Source: Nakamurella multipartita DSM 44233 (GTDB taxonomy: Bacteria > Actinomycetota > Actinomycetes > Mycobacteriales > Nakamurellaceae). Taken from it: a stretch of DNA of 64,000 bases. Each line of letters starts with the position of its first letter. Position 1 is the stretch's first letter. The stretch spans positions 1,054,001 to 1,118,000 of the forward strand of contig NC_013235.1 in the NCBI RefSeq assembly GCF_000024365.1, read 5' to 3'. Positions 38,074 through 47,398 of the stretch are shown piece by piece. The notes beneath the pieces are model-generated. The model searched no databases. It saw only the letters and a program-made list of their open reading frames with translations, and was not told where the DNA came from. The translations under genes were made by a program, and so were the position numbers.

Positions 38074-38196
38074 GAAGTGGTAGGGACCACAGGTCGGGCC
38101 GGCGAGCGCCCGGTGGCCCGGTCGAATCGACCGGACTCGGCGCCGACGTTCTCGATACGCATTTCGGATCGAATCACCGGGTTGCCGACGATTCAG

Positions 38197-38220
38197 TTGA
38201 CCGACCCGTTACAACGTTGT
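38197..38220 (+). promoter_or_regulatory. possible dctA promoter/operator region
   Basis: A -35-like TTGACC at 38197-38202 is followed by the perfect palindrome ACAACGTTGT at 38211-38220. No good -10 box is evident. The rest of the 38074-38293 gap shows no gene. Confidence 0.3.
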
Positions 38221-38293
38221 CATCCCGAGCCGGTCATCGGCTGGCAGTGTCCTGGTCGAATCCCTGTGACCAAGTTCCCACCTGGAGATGTAC

Positions 38294-39691
38294 ATGGTGC
38301 AGCACGTCGAGACCGATCCCGACCCAACGCCTCCGAAGACCCGAAAACCCTGGTACCGATCGCTGTTCCTGCAATTGCTGGTGGCGATCGTCGCCGGCAT
38401 TCTGGTCGGCTGGTGGTGGCCCGAGCTGGGTGCTTCCCTCAAACCCCTGGCCGACGGGTTCATCAAACTCATCAAGATGCTGATCGCGCCGATCATCTTC
38501 TTCACCGTGGTGATCGGGATCGCCCACGTCGGCGACCTGAAAGCCGTTGGCCGGATCGGGGTCAAGGCGCTCATCTACTTCGAGGTCGTCACCACCTTCG
38601 CGCTGTTGTTCGGGCTCGTCGTGGGCAACATCGTGCAGCCGGGAGCCGGTTTCCAGGTCAATCCGGAAACCCTGGCCACCGGGGCCGACGCGATCGCCAA
38701 AAAGACCGGTGACGGCTCCCTGCCGCACACCGTCGAGTTCCTGTTGAACATCATTCCGACCTCGATCATGTCCGCGTTCGCCGAGAATGCGTTGCTTCAG
38801 GTGCTGTTCTTCGCGGTGCTCTTCGGATTGGCGATGGCCAAGTTCAGCCAGCGCTCGAAGACGCTGTATTCGGTGATCGACCAGGCCAGCCACATCTTCT
38901 TCGCCATCATCGGCTGGATCATGAAGCTGGCTCCGCTGGGCGCCTTCGGGGCGATGGCCTACATCATCGGCCAGTACGGCATCGCGTCCCTGGGCAGCTA
39001 CGGCAAGCTGATCGCCTGCTGCTACCTGGCGGCCGTGCTGTTCATCGTTGTGCTCGGCGGCATCGTCAAGGTGCTGGCCGGGGTCAACCTGTGGAAGCTG
39101 ATCGTCTACATCAAGGACGAGCTCTTCCTGGCTCTGGGCACCGCGTCCACCGAGGTGGTGCTCCCGCGGATCATGGTCAAGCTGACCAACGCCGGCTGCG
39201 ATCGGGCGGTGACCGGCCTGGTGGTGCCGACCGGCTACTCGTTCAACCTGGACGGCGCCACGCTCTACCTGTCGATCTGCGTGCTGTTCCTGTCCCAGGC
39301 CCTGGGCGTCGAGCTGTCCCTGGGCGAGCAGATCACCGCGGTGCTGGTGCTCATGCTCACCTCCAAGGGGATGGCCGGGGTGCCCGGCTCGTCGTTCCTG
39401 GACCTGTCGGCAACGGTGGCGGCGATCGGGCACGGTGCCATCCCGGTGGCCGCGGTCGCCCTGCTGCTGGGCGCCGACCGAATCATGGACTCCATGCGGG
39501 TGTCGGTGAACCTGCTCGGCAACTGTGTGGCCTCGTTCGTGGTCGCGAACTGGGAGGGGCGGCTGGACAAGGAGCGGATGCGGGCCGTGTTGGCCGGCGA
39601 GCCGGTCGAGCCGCTCACCGAGATCGCGCCGGACGGCACCGTGCAGCCGCTGGCCGAGGAGGAAGCGCTGCTCGCGGGGCCCCGCGACTGA
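38294..39691 (+). CDS. dctA: C4-dicarboxylate/proton (sodium) symporter of the DAACS family
   Basis: The 465-residue inner-membrane carrier imports succinate, fumarate and malate. Family marks are LIKMLIAPIIFFTVVIGIAH, the serine-poor substrate loop ALGTASTEVVLPRIMVKL, VVPTGYSFNLDGATLYLSIC and the second re-entrant loop MLTSKGMAGVPGSSFLDLSA. The ATG at 38294 is preferred to the ATG at 38288 because GGAG at 38284-38287 is six bases away; the first ATG abuts it. A strong terminator follows. A supply of C4 acids fits the glyoxylate-shunt genes a few kb away. Confidence 0.92.
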   Translation: MVQHVETDPDPTPPKTRKPWYRSLFLQLLVAIVAGILVGWWWPELGASLKPLADGFIKLIKMLIAPIIFFTVVIGIAHVGDLKAVGRIGVKALIYFEVVTTFALLFGLVVGNIVQPGAGFQVNPETLATGADAIAKKTGDGSLPHTVEFLLNIIPTSIMSAFAENALLQVLFFAVLFGLAMAKFSQRSKTLYSVIDQASHIFFAIIGWIMKLAPLGAFGAMAYIIGQYGIASLGSYGKLIACCYLAAVLFIVVLGGIVKVLAGVNLWKLIVYIKDELFLALGTASTEVVLPRIMVKLTNAGCDRAVTGLVVPTGYSFNLDGATLYLSICVLFLSQALGVELSLGEQITAVLVLMLTSKGMAGVPGSSFLDLSATVAAIGHGAIPVAAVALLLGADRIMDSMRVSVNLLGNCVASFVVANWEGRLDKERMRAVLAGEPVEPLTEIAPDGTVQPLAEEEALLAGPRD

Positions 39692-39714
39692 CGGCCCCGC
39701 CCCCGGACCGAGGC

Positions 39715-39751
39715 AACGGCCCCGCCGATCGACGCGATCGGCGGGGCCGTT
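39715..39751 (+). terminator. terminator of dctA (17-bp perfect stem)
   Basis: The arms at 39715-39731 and 39735-39751 are perfect 17-base inverse complements with a 3-base loop (ACG). It lies 23 bases after the dctA stop and ahead of the ArsR gene promoter. No U tract. Confidence 0.85.
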
Positions 39752-39771
39752 CGCGTACTCACGGCGACCAA

Positions 39772-39807
39772 TTGACAAATAGTTTTGTCTATTCGACACT
39801 GGGCCGG
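39772..39807 (+). promoter_or_regulatory. leaderless promoter with operator for the ArsR/SRPBCC pair
   Basis: TTGACA at 39772-39777 and GACACT at 39795-39800 are spaced by exactly 17 bases; the GTG start at 39807 is where transcription should begin. Between the boxes lies GACAAA-TAGT-TTTGTC (39774-39789), a perfect 6-bp inverted repeat, in a position where a bound regulator would occlude the polymerase. Confidence 0.7.
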
Positions 39808-40481
39808 TGAGCGCGGCCCTTGCCTTCCTGGACACCCCCGAGCGAGTAGCCAGCGCGCTGCCCGACCTGCGCCGGCGCCTGCTGGAGCGGCTGCGCGAGC
39901 CGGCGTCGGCGGCCGAGCTGGCCCGGGAGTTCGGCCTCCCGCGGCAGAAGCTCAACTACCACCTGCGGGTGCTGGAGGGGCAACACCTGCTGGAACTGGT
40001 CGAGTTGCGGCCCCGGCGCGGGTTCACCGAACGCGTGCTGCGCTCCGTCGCGGGCGCGCTGGTAGTCGACCCCGGCGTGCTGGGGGACACTGCCCCCGGC
40101 GACGGGGACCGGCACGCCGCCGAGCATCTGGTCCGGACGGCCGGCGCGATGGTCCGCGACGTCGGCCGGATGGCGGTGCGGGCCGAGGAAAGCGGCACAC
40201 GGTTGCTCACCTTCACCCTGGAGAGCGACGTCCGGTTCGCCGCGCCGGGCGACCTGCACGACTTCACCGACGCCCTGGCCCAGGCCGTCGCCGCGGTGGT
40301 CGCCGCTTTCGACACCCCGGGCGGCCGGCCCTACCGGTTGCTGGCGGCCGGACATCCGGCGGTGCAGAACAACGCGGTCCAGAACAACGCGGTCCAGAAC
40401 AACGCGGTCCAGAACAACGCGGTCCAGAACAACGCGGTCCAGAACAACGAGGAGGCATCCGATGGCCGAACCCCGCAGTGA
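39807..40481 (+). CDS. ArsR-type winged-helix regulator with a C-terminal five-residue repeat
   Basis: The 224-residue protein opens with a winged helix (LPDLRRRLLERLREPASAAE then LAREFGLPRQKLNYHLRVLE) typical of ArsR/HTH_20 regulators, followed by an effector-like domain of about 120 residues. The last 40 residues consist of six VQNNA-type units encoded by 15-base tandem repeats. The gene is leaderless from GTG 39807 and overlaps the following SRPBCC gene by 20 bases, so the two are cotranscribed. ArsR/SRPBCC pairs are common; the regulated process is unknown. Confidence 0.8.
   Translation: MSAALAFLDTPERVASALPDLRRRLLERLREPASAAELAREFGLPRQKLNYHLRVLEGQHLLELVELRPRRGFTERVLRSVAGALVVDPGVLGDTAPGDGDRHAAEHLVRTAGAMVRDVGRMAVRAEESGTRLLTFTLESDVRFAAPGDLHDFTDALAQAVAAVVAAFDTPGGRPYRLLAAGHPAVQNNAVQNNAVQNNAVQNNAVQNNAVQNNEEASDGRTPQ
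40362..40451 (+). repeat. six tandem 15-bp units within the ArsR-type gene
   Basis: Six in-frame copies of gtccagaacaacgcg (first copy gtg, last copy ending gag) encode VQNNA repeats. The four internal units are identical, which points to recent expansion by slippage. The array ends directly at the GAGGAGG ribosome site of the next gene. Confidence 0.95.
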
Positions 40482-41232
40482 CGACCCGGCGCCGATCATC
40501 GAGGTCACCGTCGCCGCCCCGATCGACGAGGTCTGGCCGGCCCTGCGTGATCCCGGCCAGCTGCGCAACTGGCACGGCTGGGAGTACGACCTGCCCGACG
40601 GCACCGACGCCCTCGAGGCGGAGATCCAGACGATCTACTTCAACCCCACGGTCACCGAGGAACCACCGCACCGGCTCTCGCTGGGCACCGACGTCTTCGA
40701 ACTGGCCGAGGTCGACGGCGGGGTCCGGGTCCGGATCACCCGCGCCCCGCGTGGGGCCGACCCCGACTGGGACGCCTACTACGACGACATCACCGAGGGC
40801 TGGCGGACCTTCCTGTTCCAGCTGAAGTGGGCCCTGGAGCGGCATCCGGGGCAGACCCGGGTCACCCACTTCACCGCCGGCACCCCGCACCGACCGGGTC
40901 CGGTCGTGTCCCGGCTCGGCCTGGTCGAGATCGCCGCGCAACCGGTGGGCAGTGCGTTCACCACCGTGCTGCCGATGGGCCTGGCCCTGTCCGGCACGGT
41001 CTTCTTCCGCACCGAGCACCAGCTCGGCCTGACCGTCGCCGAATGGGGGGACGGGCTGCTCGAGGTCGCCGACTCACCGCCGGCGCCGCACCGGCCGGTG
41101 GCCGGCTCAGCCGCGATCCTGAGCCTGTACGGACTTGGCGAGGACGCCGTGACGCAGCTTCGGGCCACCTGGGACCGCTGGTGGGACCGCGAGTTCCGGG
41201 CCGTGACGATGCCGGGGGAGCCGTCCGCCTGA
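40462..41232 (+). CDS. SRPBCC-domain protein
   Basis: The 256-residue protein starts with the AHSA1-like pattern IIEVTVAAPIDEVWPALRDP then GQLRNWHGWEYD, followed by a conserved mid-block with YYDDITEGWRTFLFQLKWALE. The START/SRPBCC fold binds hydrophobic ligands. The second half is a further SRPBCC-like region without clear motifs. The ATG at 40462 follows GAGGAGG at 40448-40454, which sits at the end of the 15-bp repeat array. It is cotranscribed with the ArsR-type gene. The ligand is unknown. Confidence 0.82.
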   Translation: MAEPRSDDPAPIIEVTVAAPIDEVWPALRDPGQLRNWHGWEYDLPDGTDALEAEIQTIYFNPTVTEEPPHRLSLGTDVFELAEVDGGVRVRITRAPRGADPDWDAYYDDITEGWRTFLFQLKWALERHPGQTRVTHFTAGTPHRPGPVVSRLGLVEIAAQPVGSAFTTVLPMGLALSGTVFFRTEHQLGLTVAEWGDGLLEVADSPPAPHRPVAGSAAILSLYGLGEDAVTQLRATWDRWWDREFRAVTMPGEPSA

Positions 41233-41265
41233 GCAGCCGGCAGCCCGGACCCGCAGATGCAGAAA

Positions 41266-41301
41266 CGGCCCGGCGACCCCTGGTGGGGGATCGCCGGGCC
41301 G
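41266..41301. terminator. bidirectional terminator between SRPBCC and aceB
   Basis: CGGCCCGGCGA at 41266-41276 and TCGCCGGGCCG at 41291-41301 form a perfect 11-bp stem, extended by CCCC-TGGT-GGGG in the loop. It lies between two convergent genes. Confidence 0.8.
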
Positions 41302-41353
41302 CTTCCGACTACGCCTGAGTGTGGTGGTCAGGCGGGCTTGTGGGTCGAACCGC

Positions 41354-43042
<1,689 letters not shown>

Positions 43043-43082
43043 CGGAATACTCCTGTCAGGAAAACGTGCTGGTGGATTGGTG

Positions 43083-43126
43083 TCGGCGCCGAGCCGGTGC
43101 GGCGGTGCAAGCCGGCCCGGCGCCGA
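43083..43126 (-). terminator. hairpin between aceA and aceB
   Basis: TCGGCGCCG at 43083-43091 pairs perfectly with CGGCGCCGA at 43118-43126, with an inner GCCGG/CCGGC stem. It starts 8 bases beyond the aceA stop, so aceA may be terminated or attenuated before aceB. Confidence 0.65.
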
Positions 43127-43133
43127 GGCTAGA

Positions 43134-44456
43134 TCAGTGGAACTGCTCTTCTTCGGTCGACCCCTTCAGGGCCAGCGTGCCGCTGTCGGGGTTGAGGGCG
43201 GTGGCGACCTGGTCGAAGTAGCCGGTGCCGACCTCGGCCTGGTGCTTGACCGCGGTGTACCCGACGGCCTCGTCGGCGAACTCGCGCTCCTGCAGCTCCA
43301 CGTAGGCGCTCATGCCGGTCTTGGCGTAGCCCTGGGCCAGGGTGAACATCGAGTGGTTCAGGGCGTGGAAGCCGGCCAGGGTGATGAACTGGAAGGCGTA
43401 GCCCAGATCGCCCAGCTCGTCCTGGAAGGTGGCGATCTCGGCGTCGGACAGCTTCGAGCGCCAGTTAAAGGACGGCGAGCAGTTGTAGGCCAGCAGCTTG
43501 CCCGGGAACTCCTTGTGCAGTTCCGTGGCGAACTCGCGGGCCAGGCCCAGGTCCGGGGTGCCGGTCTCGACCCAGATCAGGTCGGCGAAGCGGGCGTACT
43601 GCTTGGCCCGGGCCAGCACCGGCTCCAGGCCGCTGCGGACCCGGTAGAACCCTTCGGAGGTGCGCTCGCCGGTCAGGAACGGCTGGTCGACCGGGTCGAC
43701 GTCGCTGGTGATCAGGTCGGCGGCCAGCGCGTCGGTGCGGGCGACGATGATGCTCGGCACACCGGAGGTGTCGGCGGCCAGCCGGGCGGCGTTCAGGGTC
43801 CGGCAGTGCTGGCTGGTCGGGATCAGCACCTTGCCGCCCATGTGGCCGCACTTCTTCTCCGAGGCGAGCTGGTCCTCCCAGTGCACCCCGGCGGCGCCGC
43901 TGGCGATCATGCCCTTCATCAGCTCGAACGCGTTGAGCGGGCCGCCGAAGCCGGCCTCGGCGTCGGCGACGATCGGCACCAGGTAGTCGGTGCCGGTCTT
44001 GCCGGCGGCGTGGTCGATCTGGTCGGCGCGCAGCAGGGCGTTGTTGATCCGGCGGACCACGGCGGGCACCGAGTTGGCCGGGTACAGGCTCTGGTCGGGG
44101 TAGGTCTGGCCGGACAGGTTGGCGTCCGCGGCGACCTGCCACCCGGACAGGTAGATGGCCTCCAGGCCGCCCTTGACCATCTGCACGGCCTGGTTGCCGG
44201 TCAGCGCACCCAACGCGCGGGTGAACTTCTTGGTCTGCAAGGCGTTCCAGAGTCGCTCGGCCCCGCGACGGGCCAGCGTGTACTCCTCCTGGACGGTGCC
44301 GCGGAGCCGGATCACGTCCTCGGCGGTGTAGGAGCGCTCGATGCCGGCCCAGCGGGCGTCGTCGGCCCACTCCTGGCGCAGCAGGGCTGCCTGGTCCGAG
44401 TTCCGGTTCGCCGCGCGCCCCTCGGTGGTGGCGGTGGCATCCAACGTGGCGGTCAT
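43134..44456 (-). CDS. aceA: isocitrate lyase
   Basis: The 440-residue enzyme splits isocitrate to glyoxylate and succinate. The catalytic loop KKCGHMGGK is intact (Cys203 as general acid), with [10 protein letters not shown] for Mg2+, [20 protein letters not shown] and the C-terminal [11 protein letters not shown]. The short form (not the 600-residue AceAb type) is seen. The ATG at 44456 follows GAAGGGA. It is divergent from a RamB-like regulator across 170 bases. Confidence 0.97.
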   Translation of the reverse strand: MTATLDATATTEGRAANRNSDQAALLRQEWADDARWAGIERSYTAEDVIRLRGTVQEEYTLARRGAERLWNALQTKKFTRALGALTGNQAVQMVKGGLEAIYLSGWQVAADANLSGQTYPDQSLYPANSVPAVVRRINNALLRADQIDHAAGKTGTDYLVPIVADAEAGFGGPLNAFELMKGMIASGAAGVHWEDQLASEKKCGHMGGKVLIPTSQHCRTLNAARLAADTSGVPSIIVARTDALAADLITSDVDPVDQPFLTGERTSEGFYRVRSGLEPVLARAKQYARFADLIWVETGTPDLGLAREFATELHKEFPGKLLAYNCSPSFNWRSKLSDAEIATFQDELGDLGYAFQFITLAGFHALNHSMFTLAQGYAKTGMSAYVELQEREFADEAVGYTAVKHQAEVGTGYFDQVATALNPDSGTLALKGSTEEEQFH

Positions 44457-44589
44457 TGCTGGCCGTCCCTTCTCGTTCGCATCGGCTCCGGTCGCTCGCC
44501 GGTCCCGGTTGGGGGGCGAGTGACCTGCCGTTCATCTGCTCGACACCGCAACTGTCGGCTCCCGGGTCAAGGCCCTCAACGGAACTCGC

Positions 44590-44627
44590 TTGTAAAGAAA
44601 CGCGATTCTTCCGCTATCGTGCAGGAG
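44590..44627 (+). promoter_or_regulatory. candidate leaderless ramB promoter with RamB-like box
   Basis: TTGTAA at 44590-44595 and TATCGT at 44615-44620 put a start near the GTG at 44627. The -35 region CTTGTAAAG resembles the TTTGCAAA core recognised by corynebacterial RamB at six of eight positions. An AAGAA/TTCTT inverted repeat follows at 44595-44610. Autoregulation is plausible. Confidence 0.4.
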
Positions 44628-46312
44628 TGAGCGATCCAGCCCCGATCAGGCCCCTGAAGGCAGGGATGAGCCCGCGTGACGCGCGTCACTCAGTTGCGCC
44701 GGCGGCCCCGGCCGGGGTGGGAAAAGCCGGTACGCAGCACATTTCGGCTCGTTCGGCGCCGGGGAGTCGATCACTGCGGTCCGCCGTCGAATCGCCCGTG
44801 GCGGACCGGCCGGCTGTCAAAAGTTCTGGTCCGCGATCCGCGCAGGCTCGATCGGAGCCGATCAGAACCGAACAGAACGCCGGCGCCCCCGACCCGTTGA
44901 CCATCGGCCGCCGGCTGCGGCACCTGCGCAAGGCCGCCGGCCTGACGCTGTCCGACGTCGCCGAGGCCGCCGGCATCAGCCCGTCGGCGCTCTCGTTGTT
45001 CGAGAACGGCAAGCGGGAGGCCAAGCTGTCGCTGCTGACCACCCTGGCCGGGGTGCTCGGCACCGATCTGGGGGAACTGCTGGCGGTGGCCCCGCCGAGC
45101 CGGCGGGCGGCGCTGGAGATCGAGCTGGAACGGGCGCAACGCTCGTCCGGGTTCAAGTCGCTGGAGATCGCGGCGGTCAAGCCGGGCCCGCGGCTGCAGA
45201 CCGAGGCGCTGGAGTCGCTGGTCGGCCTGCACCGGGCGCTGGCCCGGATCCAGGCCGAGCGGCAGGCCACCCCGGAACAGGCCCGCCGGGCCAACGCCGA
45301 GTTGCGCGCGGAGATGCGCCGGCGCGGCAACTACTTCGGCGAGATCGAGAAGGTGGCCGCCGATCTGCTGACCGCCACCGGGTACGAGGGCGGTCCGATC
45401 ACCCGGTCCGTGGTCGACCGGCTGGCCGCGCACCTGGGCTTCCGGCTGCGGCACTCGGGGGATCTGCCCCAGTCCACCCGCACGGTGACCGACCTGGCCC
45501 ACCGCATCATCTACCTGCCCCAGCCCGACGCCGGCCAGCACGACTCGCGCTCCCTGGCCCTCAACGCGCTCGGCCATGTGGTGCTGGGACACGAAGTGCC
45601 GCAGGACTATTCGGAGTTCCTGCGGCAGCGGGTGGAGATCAACTACTTCGCCGCCTCGCTGCTGATCCCCGAGCGCGGCGCGCTGACCCTGCTCCGGCGG
45701 GCCAAGGCGGCCAAGGACATCGCGATCGAGGACCTGCGCGATGCCTACGCGGTCTCCTACGAGACCGCCGCGCACCGCTTCACCAACCTGGCCACCCGGC
45801 ACCTGGACCTGCCCGTGCACTTCATGCGGATCAGCAAGGCCGGGGTGATCTACAAGGCCTACGAGAACGATGGCGTGCAGTTCCCGATGGACGCGTCCGG
45901 GGCGATCGAGGGCCAGCGGGTCTGCCGGTACTGGACCGCCCGGGTCGTCTTCGACCGGCCCGACCTGTCCTCGGCCTACCAGCAATACACCGACACCAAG
46001 TCCGGAACCTATTGGTGTACGGCCATTGTCGACCGCACGGCGCAGGGCTTGTTCTCGGTCAACGTGGGTGTGCCCTACGCCGACGTCAAGTGGATGCGCG
46101 GTCGGGAGACCACCGAACGCTCCCGCTCCCGCTGCCCGGACCCGACCTGCTGCGCCCTGCCGCCGTCCGAGCTGGCCGACCGCTGGGAGGGCATGGCCTG
46201 GCCCAGCGCCCGGGTGCACTCGCACCTGCTGGCCGCCATGCCGCCCGGGGTCTTCCCGGGGGTGGACCAGGTCGAGGTGCTCGGCTTCCTGGAGCGGCAC
46301 TCCGCCGACTGA
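44627..46312 (+). CDS. ramB: RamB/PrpR-type regulator of acetate or propionate metabolism
   Basis: Up to 561 residues. An Arg/Ser/Pro-rich extension of about 88 residues precedes the XRE-type HTH at roughly 91-150 (IGRRLRHLRKAAGLTLSDVA ... LFENGKREAK). Then come an ImmA/IrrE-like domain whose HExxH site is not conserved (NALGHVVLGHE) and a DUF2083-like C-terminus with a cysteine cluster (CPDPTCC, Cys503-509). This is the architecture of corynebacterial RamB and mycobacterial Rv0465c/PrpR, which control aceA/aceB or propionate genes; divergence from aceA supports the RamB role. The start is uncertain: leaderless GTG 44627 or ATG 44666. Confidence 0.85.
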   Translation: MSDPAPIRPLKAGMSPRDARHSVAPAAPAGVGKAGTQHISARSAPGSRSLRSAVESPVADRPAVKSSGPRSAQARSEPIRTEQNAGAPDPLTIGRRLRHLRKAAGLTLSDVAEAAGISPSALSLFENGKREAKLSLLTTLAGVLGTDLGELLAVAPPSRRAALEIELERAQRSSGFKSLEIAAVKPGPRLQTEALESLVGLHRALARIQAERQATPEQARRANAELRAEMRRRGNYFGEIEKVAADLLTATGYEGGPITRSVVDRLAAHLGFRLRHSGDLPQSTRTVTDLAHRIIYLPQPDAGQHDSRSLALNALGHVVLGHEVPQDYSEFLRQRVEINYFAASLLIPERGALTLLRRAKAAKDIAIEDLRDAYAVSYETAAHRFTNLATRHLDLPVHFMRISKAGVIYKAYENDGVQFPMDASGAIEGQRVCRYWTARVVFDRPDLSSAYQQYTDTKSGTYWCTAIVDRTAQGLFSVNVGVPYADVKWMRGRETTERSRSRCPDPTCCALPPSELADRWEGMAWPSARVHSHLLAAMPPGVFPGVDQVEVLGFLERHSAD

Positions 46313-46358
46313 CCCGCGCCCGCCCCGCGCCCGCCCCGCCCCCGCCCGCACCCCTTGG

Positions 46359-46443
46359 CCGCGCGGATCAACTACCCCGGCGCGGCCGAAACTGCACCGA
46401 ATGTGACGCCAGTGACGGCAGAAGCCGACTTCATCCGCGCCGG
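46359..46443. repeat. dispersed repeat D (relative of repeat E)
   Basis: The sequence CCGCGCGGATCAACT followed by CCGGCGCGGCCGAA, a shared ATGTGAC, and AGCCGACTTC near the right end matches the element at 54932-55035, but D lacks about 20 bases of the right arm. It lies between the convergent ramB and SRPBCC genes, after a run of CCCGCC-type sequence at 46314-46353. Confidence 0.7.
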
Positions 46444-46495
46444 GCCTGCCGGGCCTGCCGGTCACGATGGGGACGCGCGGCGCGGGGGCCGCCGG

Positions 46496-47038
46496 TCAGG
46501 ACGGGCGCGCGGCGAGCACCTCGTCGGGGATCCACGCCCCGTGCGGGAGGCCGGCGGCCACGTGCGCGTCGTGCAGCGGCCAGAAGTCGGCCAGCGGTTG
46601 GCTGTGCGGGCCGTCGCTCGGGATGCCCTGCAGGACCTTGTCCAGCTCGCCCAGGCAGCCGTACCAGCCGGTGGCGTTGCGCGCGGCGGTGTCGGCACTG
46701 ACCAGAACGTTGAGCAGGACCAGCCGGCACCCGGCCTCGGTCCGGCTCAGCTCCAGATGGATCTCGTCGCCGCCCCAGCCGAAGGCGAAGCGGTGCGGCG
46801 GATCCCAGGCCAGCACCCGGTCGACCTGCGGCGGCTCGGGCAGATTCGGATCGCCCAGAAAGGTGATCTCGCCGCCGACCCGCGGCTCGTAGCGCACCTG
46901 CGAGGGAAACCAGGCGGGCAGTTGCTCGGGGTCAGTGACCGCGGCCCACACCCGCTCGATCGGCGCGGGCAGCAGGCGCTCGAAGCGCACCGCGGGCCGC
47001 CCGCCGACCTGCACGTAACTGCCCAGATCCACGATCAT
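46496..47038 (-). CDS. SRPBCC (AHSA1-like) protein
   Basis: The 180-residue protein follows the AHSA1 pattern: VRFERLLPAPIERVWAAVTD then PEQLPAWFPSQVRYEPRVGG, GDPNLPEPPQVDRVLAWDPP and a C-terminal GWYGCLGELDKVLQG. The ATG at 47038 overlaps the stop of the ArsR gene (ATGA), so the two are translationally coupled. The pair repeats the ArsR/SRPBCC arrangement at 39807-41232, though the proteins are not close copies. The ligand is unknown. Confidence 0.87.
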   Translation of the reverse strand: MIVDLGSYVQVGGRPAVRFERLLPAPIERVWAAVTDPEQLPAWFPSQVRYEPRVGGEITFLGDPNLPEPPQVDRVLAWDPPHRFAFGWGGDEIHLELSRTEAGCRLVLLNVLVSADTAARNATGWYGCLGELDKVLQGIPSDGPHSQPLADFWPLHDAHVAAGLPHGAWIPDEVLAARPS

Positions 47039-47343
47039 GACGATTCCTCCAGATGGTCTTCCAGGCGGTCCAGGCTGTGGTTCCACCGCCGCCGGTAGGG
47101 GGCGAGCCAGGCGTCGATCTCTGCCATCGGTCGCGGGTCCAGCCGGTACAGCCGGCGTTGGGCGTCCTTGCGCACCTGGACCAGGTTGGCCTCGCGCAGC
47201 ACCCGCAGATGCTTGGACGCCTGAGGTTGAGTCAGCTGCAAGCGCTCGACCACGTCGTTGACCGCGTGCTCGCCGGTGGACAGCAGATCCAGCACCGCCC
47301 GTCGATGCGGGTCGGCCAGGGCCGCCCAGGTGGTCTCGCTCAC
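47035..47343 (-). CDS. ArsR-family regulator
   Basis: The 102-residue protein (GTG 47343; GTG 47346 would add one residue) is a compact ArsR repressor: TTWAALADPHRRAVLDLLST, recognition helix LTQPQASKHLRVLREANLVQ and wing VRKDAQRRLYRLD. No metal-binding Cys motif is seen, so it belongs to the non-metal group usually paired with SRPBCC proteins. The start was set by the promoter geometry: -35 TTGACA and -10 GCATAT put the transcript start at the start codon. Confidence 0.9.
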   Translation of the reverse strand: MSETTWAALADPHRRAVLDLLSTGEHAVNDVVERLQLTQPQASKHLRVLREANLVQVRKDAQRRLYRLDPRPMAEIDAWLAPYRRRWNHSLDRLEDHLEESS

Positions 47344-47350
47344 CACACCA

Positions 47351-47386
47351 ATATGCCCAACGACGCATATACGTGTCAAGGCATAT
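47351..47386 (-). promoter_or_regulatory. leaderless promoter and operator of the ArsR/SRPBCC unit
   Basis: On the minus strand TTGACA (47379-47374) and GCATAT (47356-47351) are spaced by 17 bases. The perfect inverted repeat ATATGCC (47351-47357) / GGCATAT (47380-47386) spans the promoter and another GCATAT lies at 47365-47370, so an ArsR dimer could cover both boxes. Confidence 0.75.
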
Positions 47387-47398
47387 AGCCGAGCTACG

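Noticed and set aside
40362-40451. CRISPR-like repeat array
   Set aside because: Units are contiguous 15-mers with no spacers and lie in frame inside a gene, so it is a coding tandem repeat.
44627-46312. Metalloprotease activity of the ImmA/IrrE-like domain in the RamB-like protein
   Set aside because: The HExxH zinc site is replaced (LGHVVLGHE), so protease function is unlikely.
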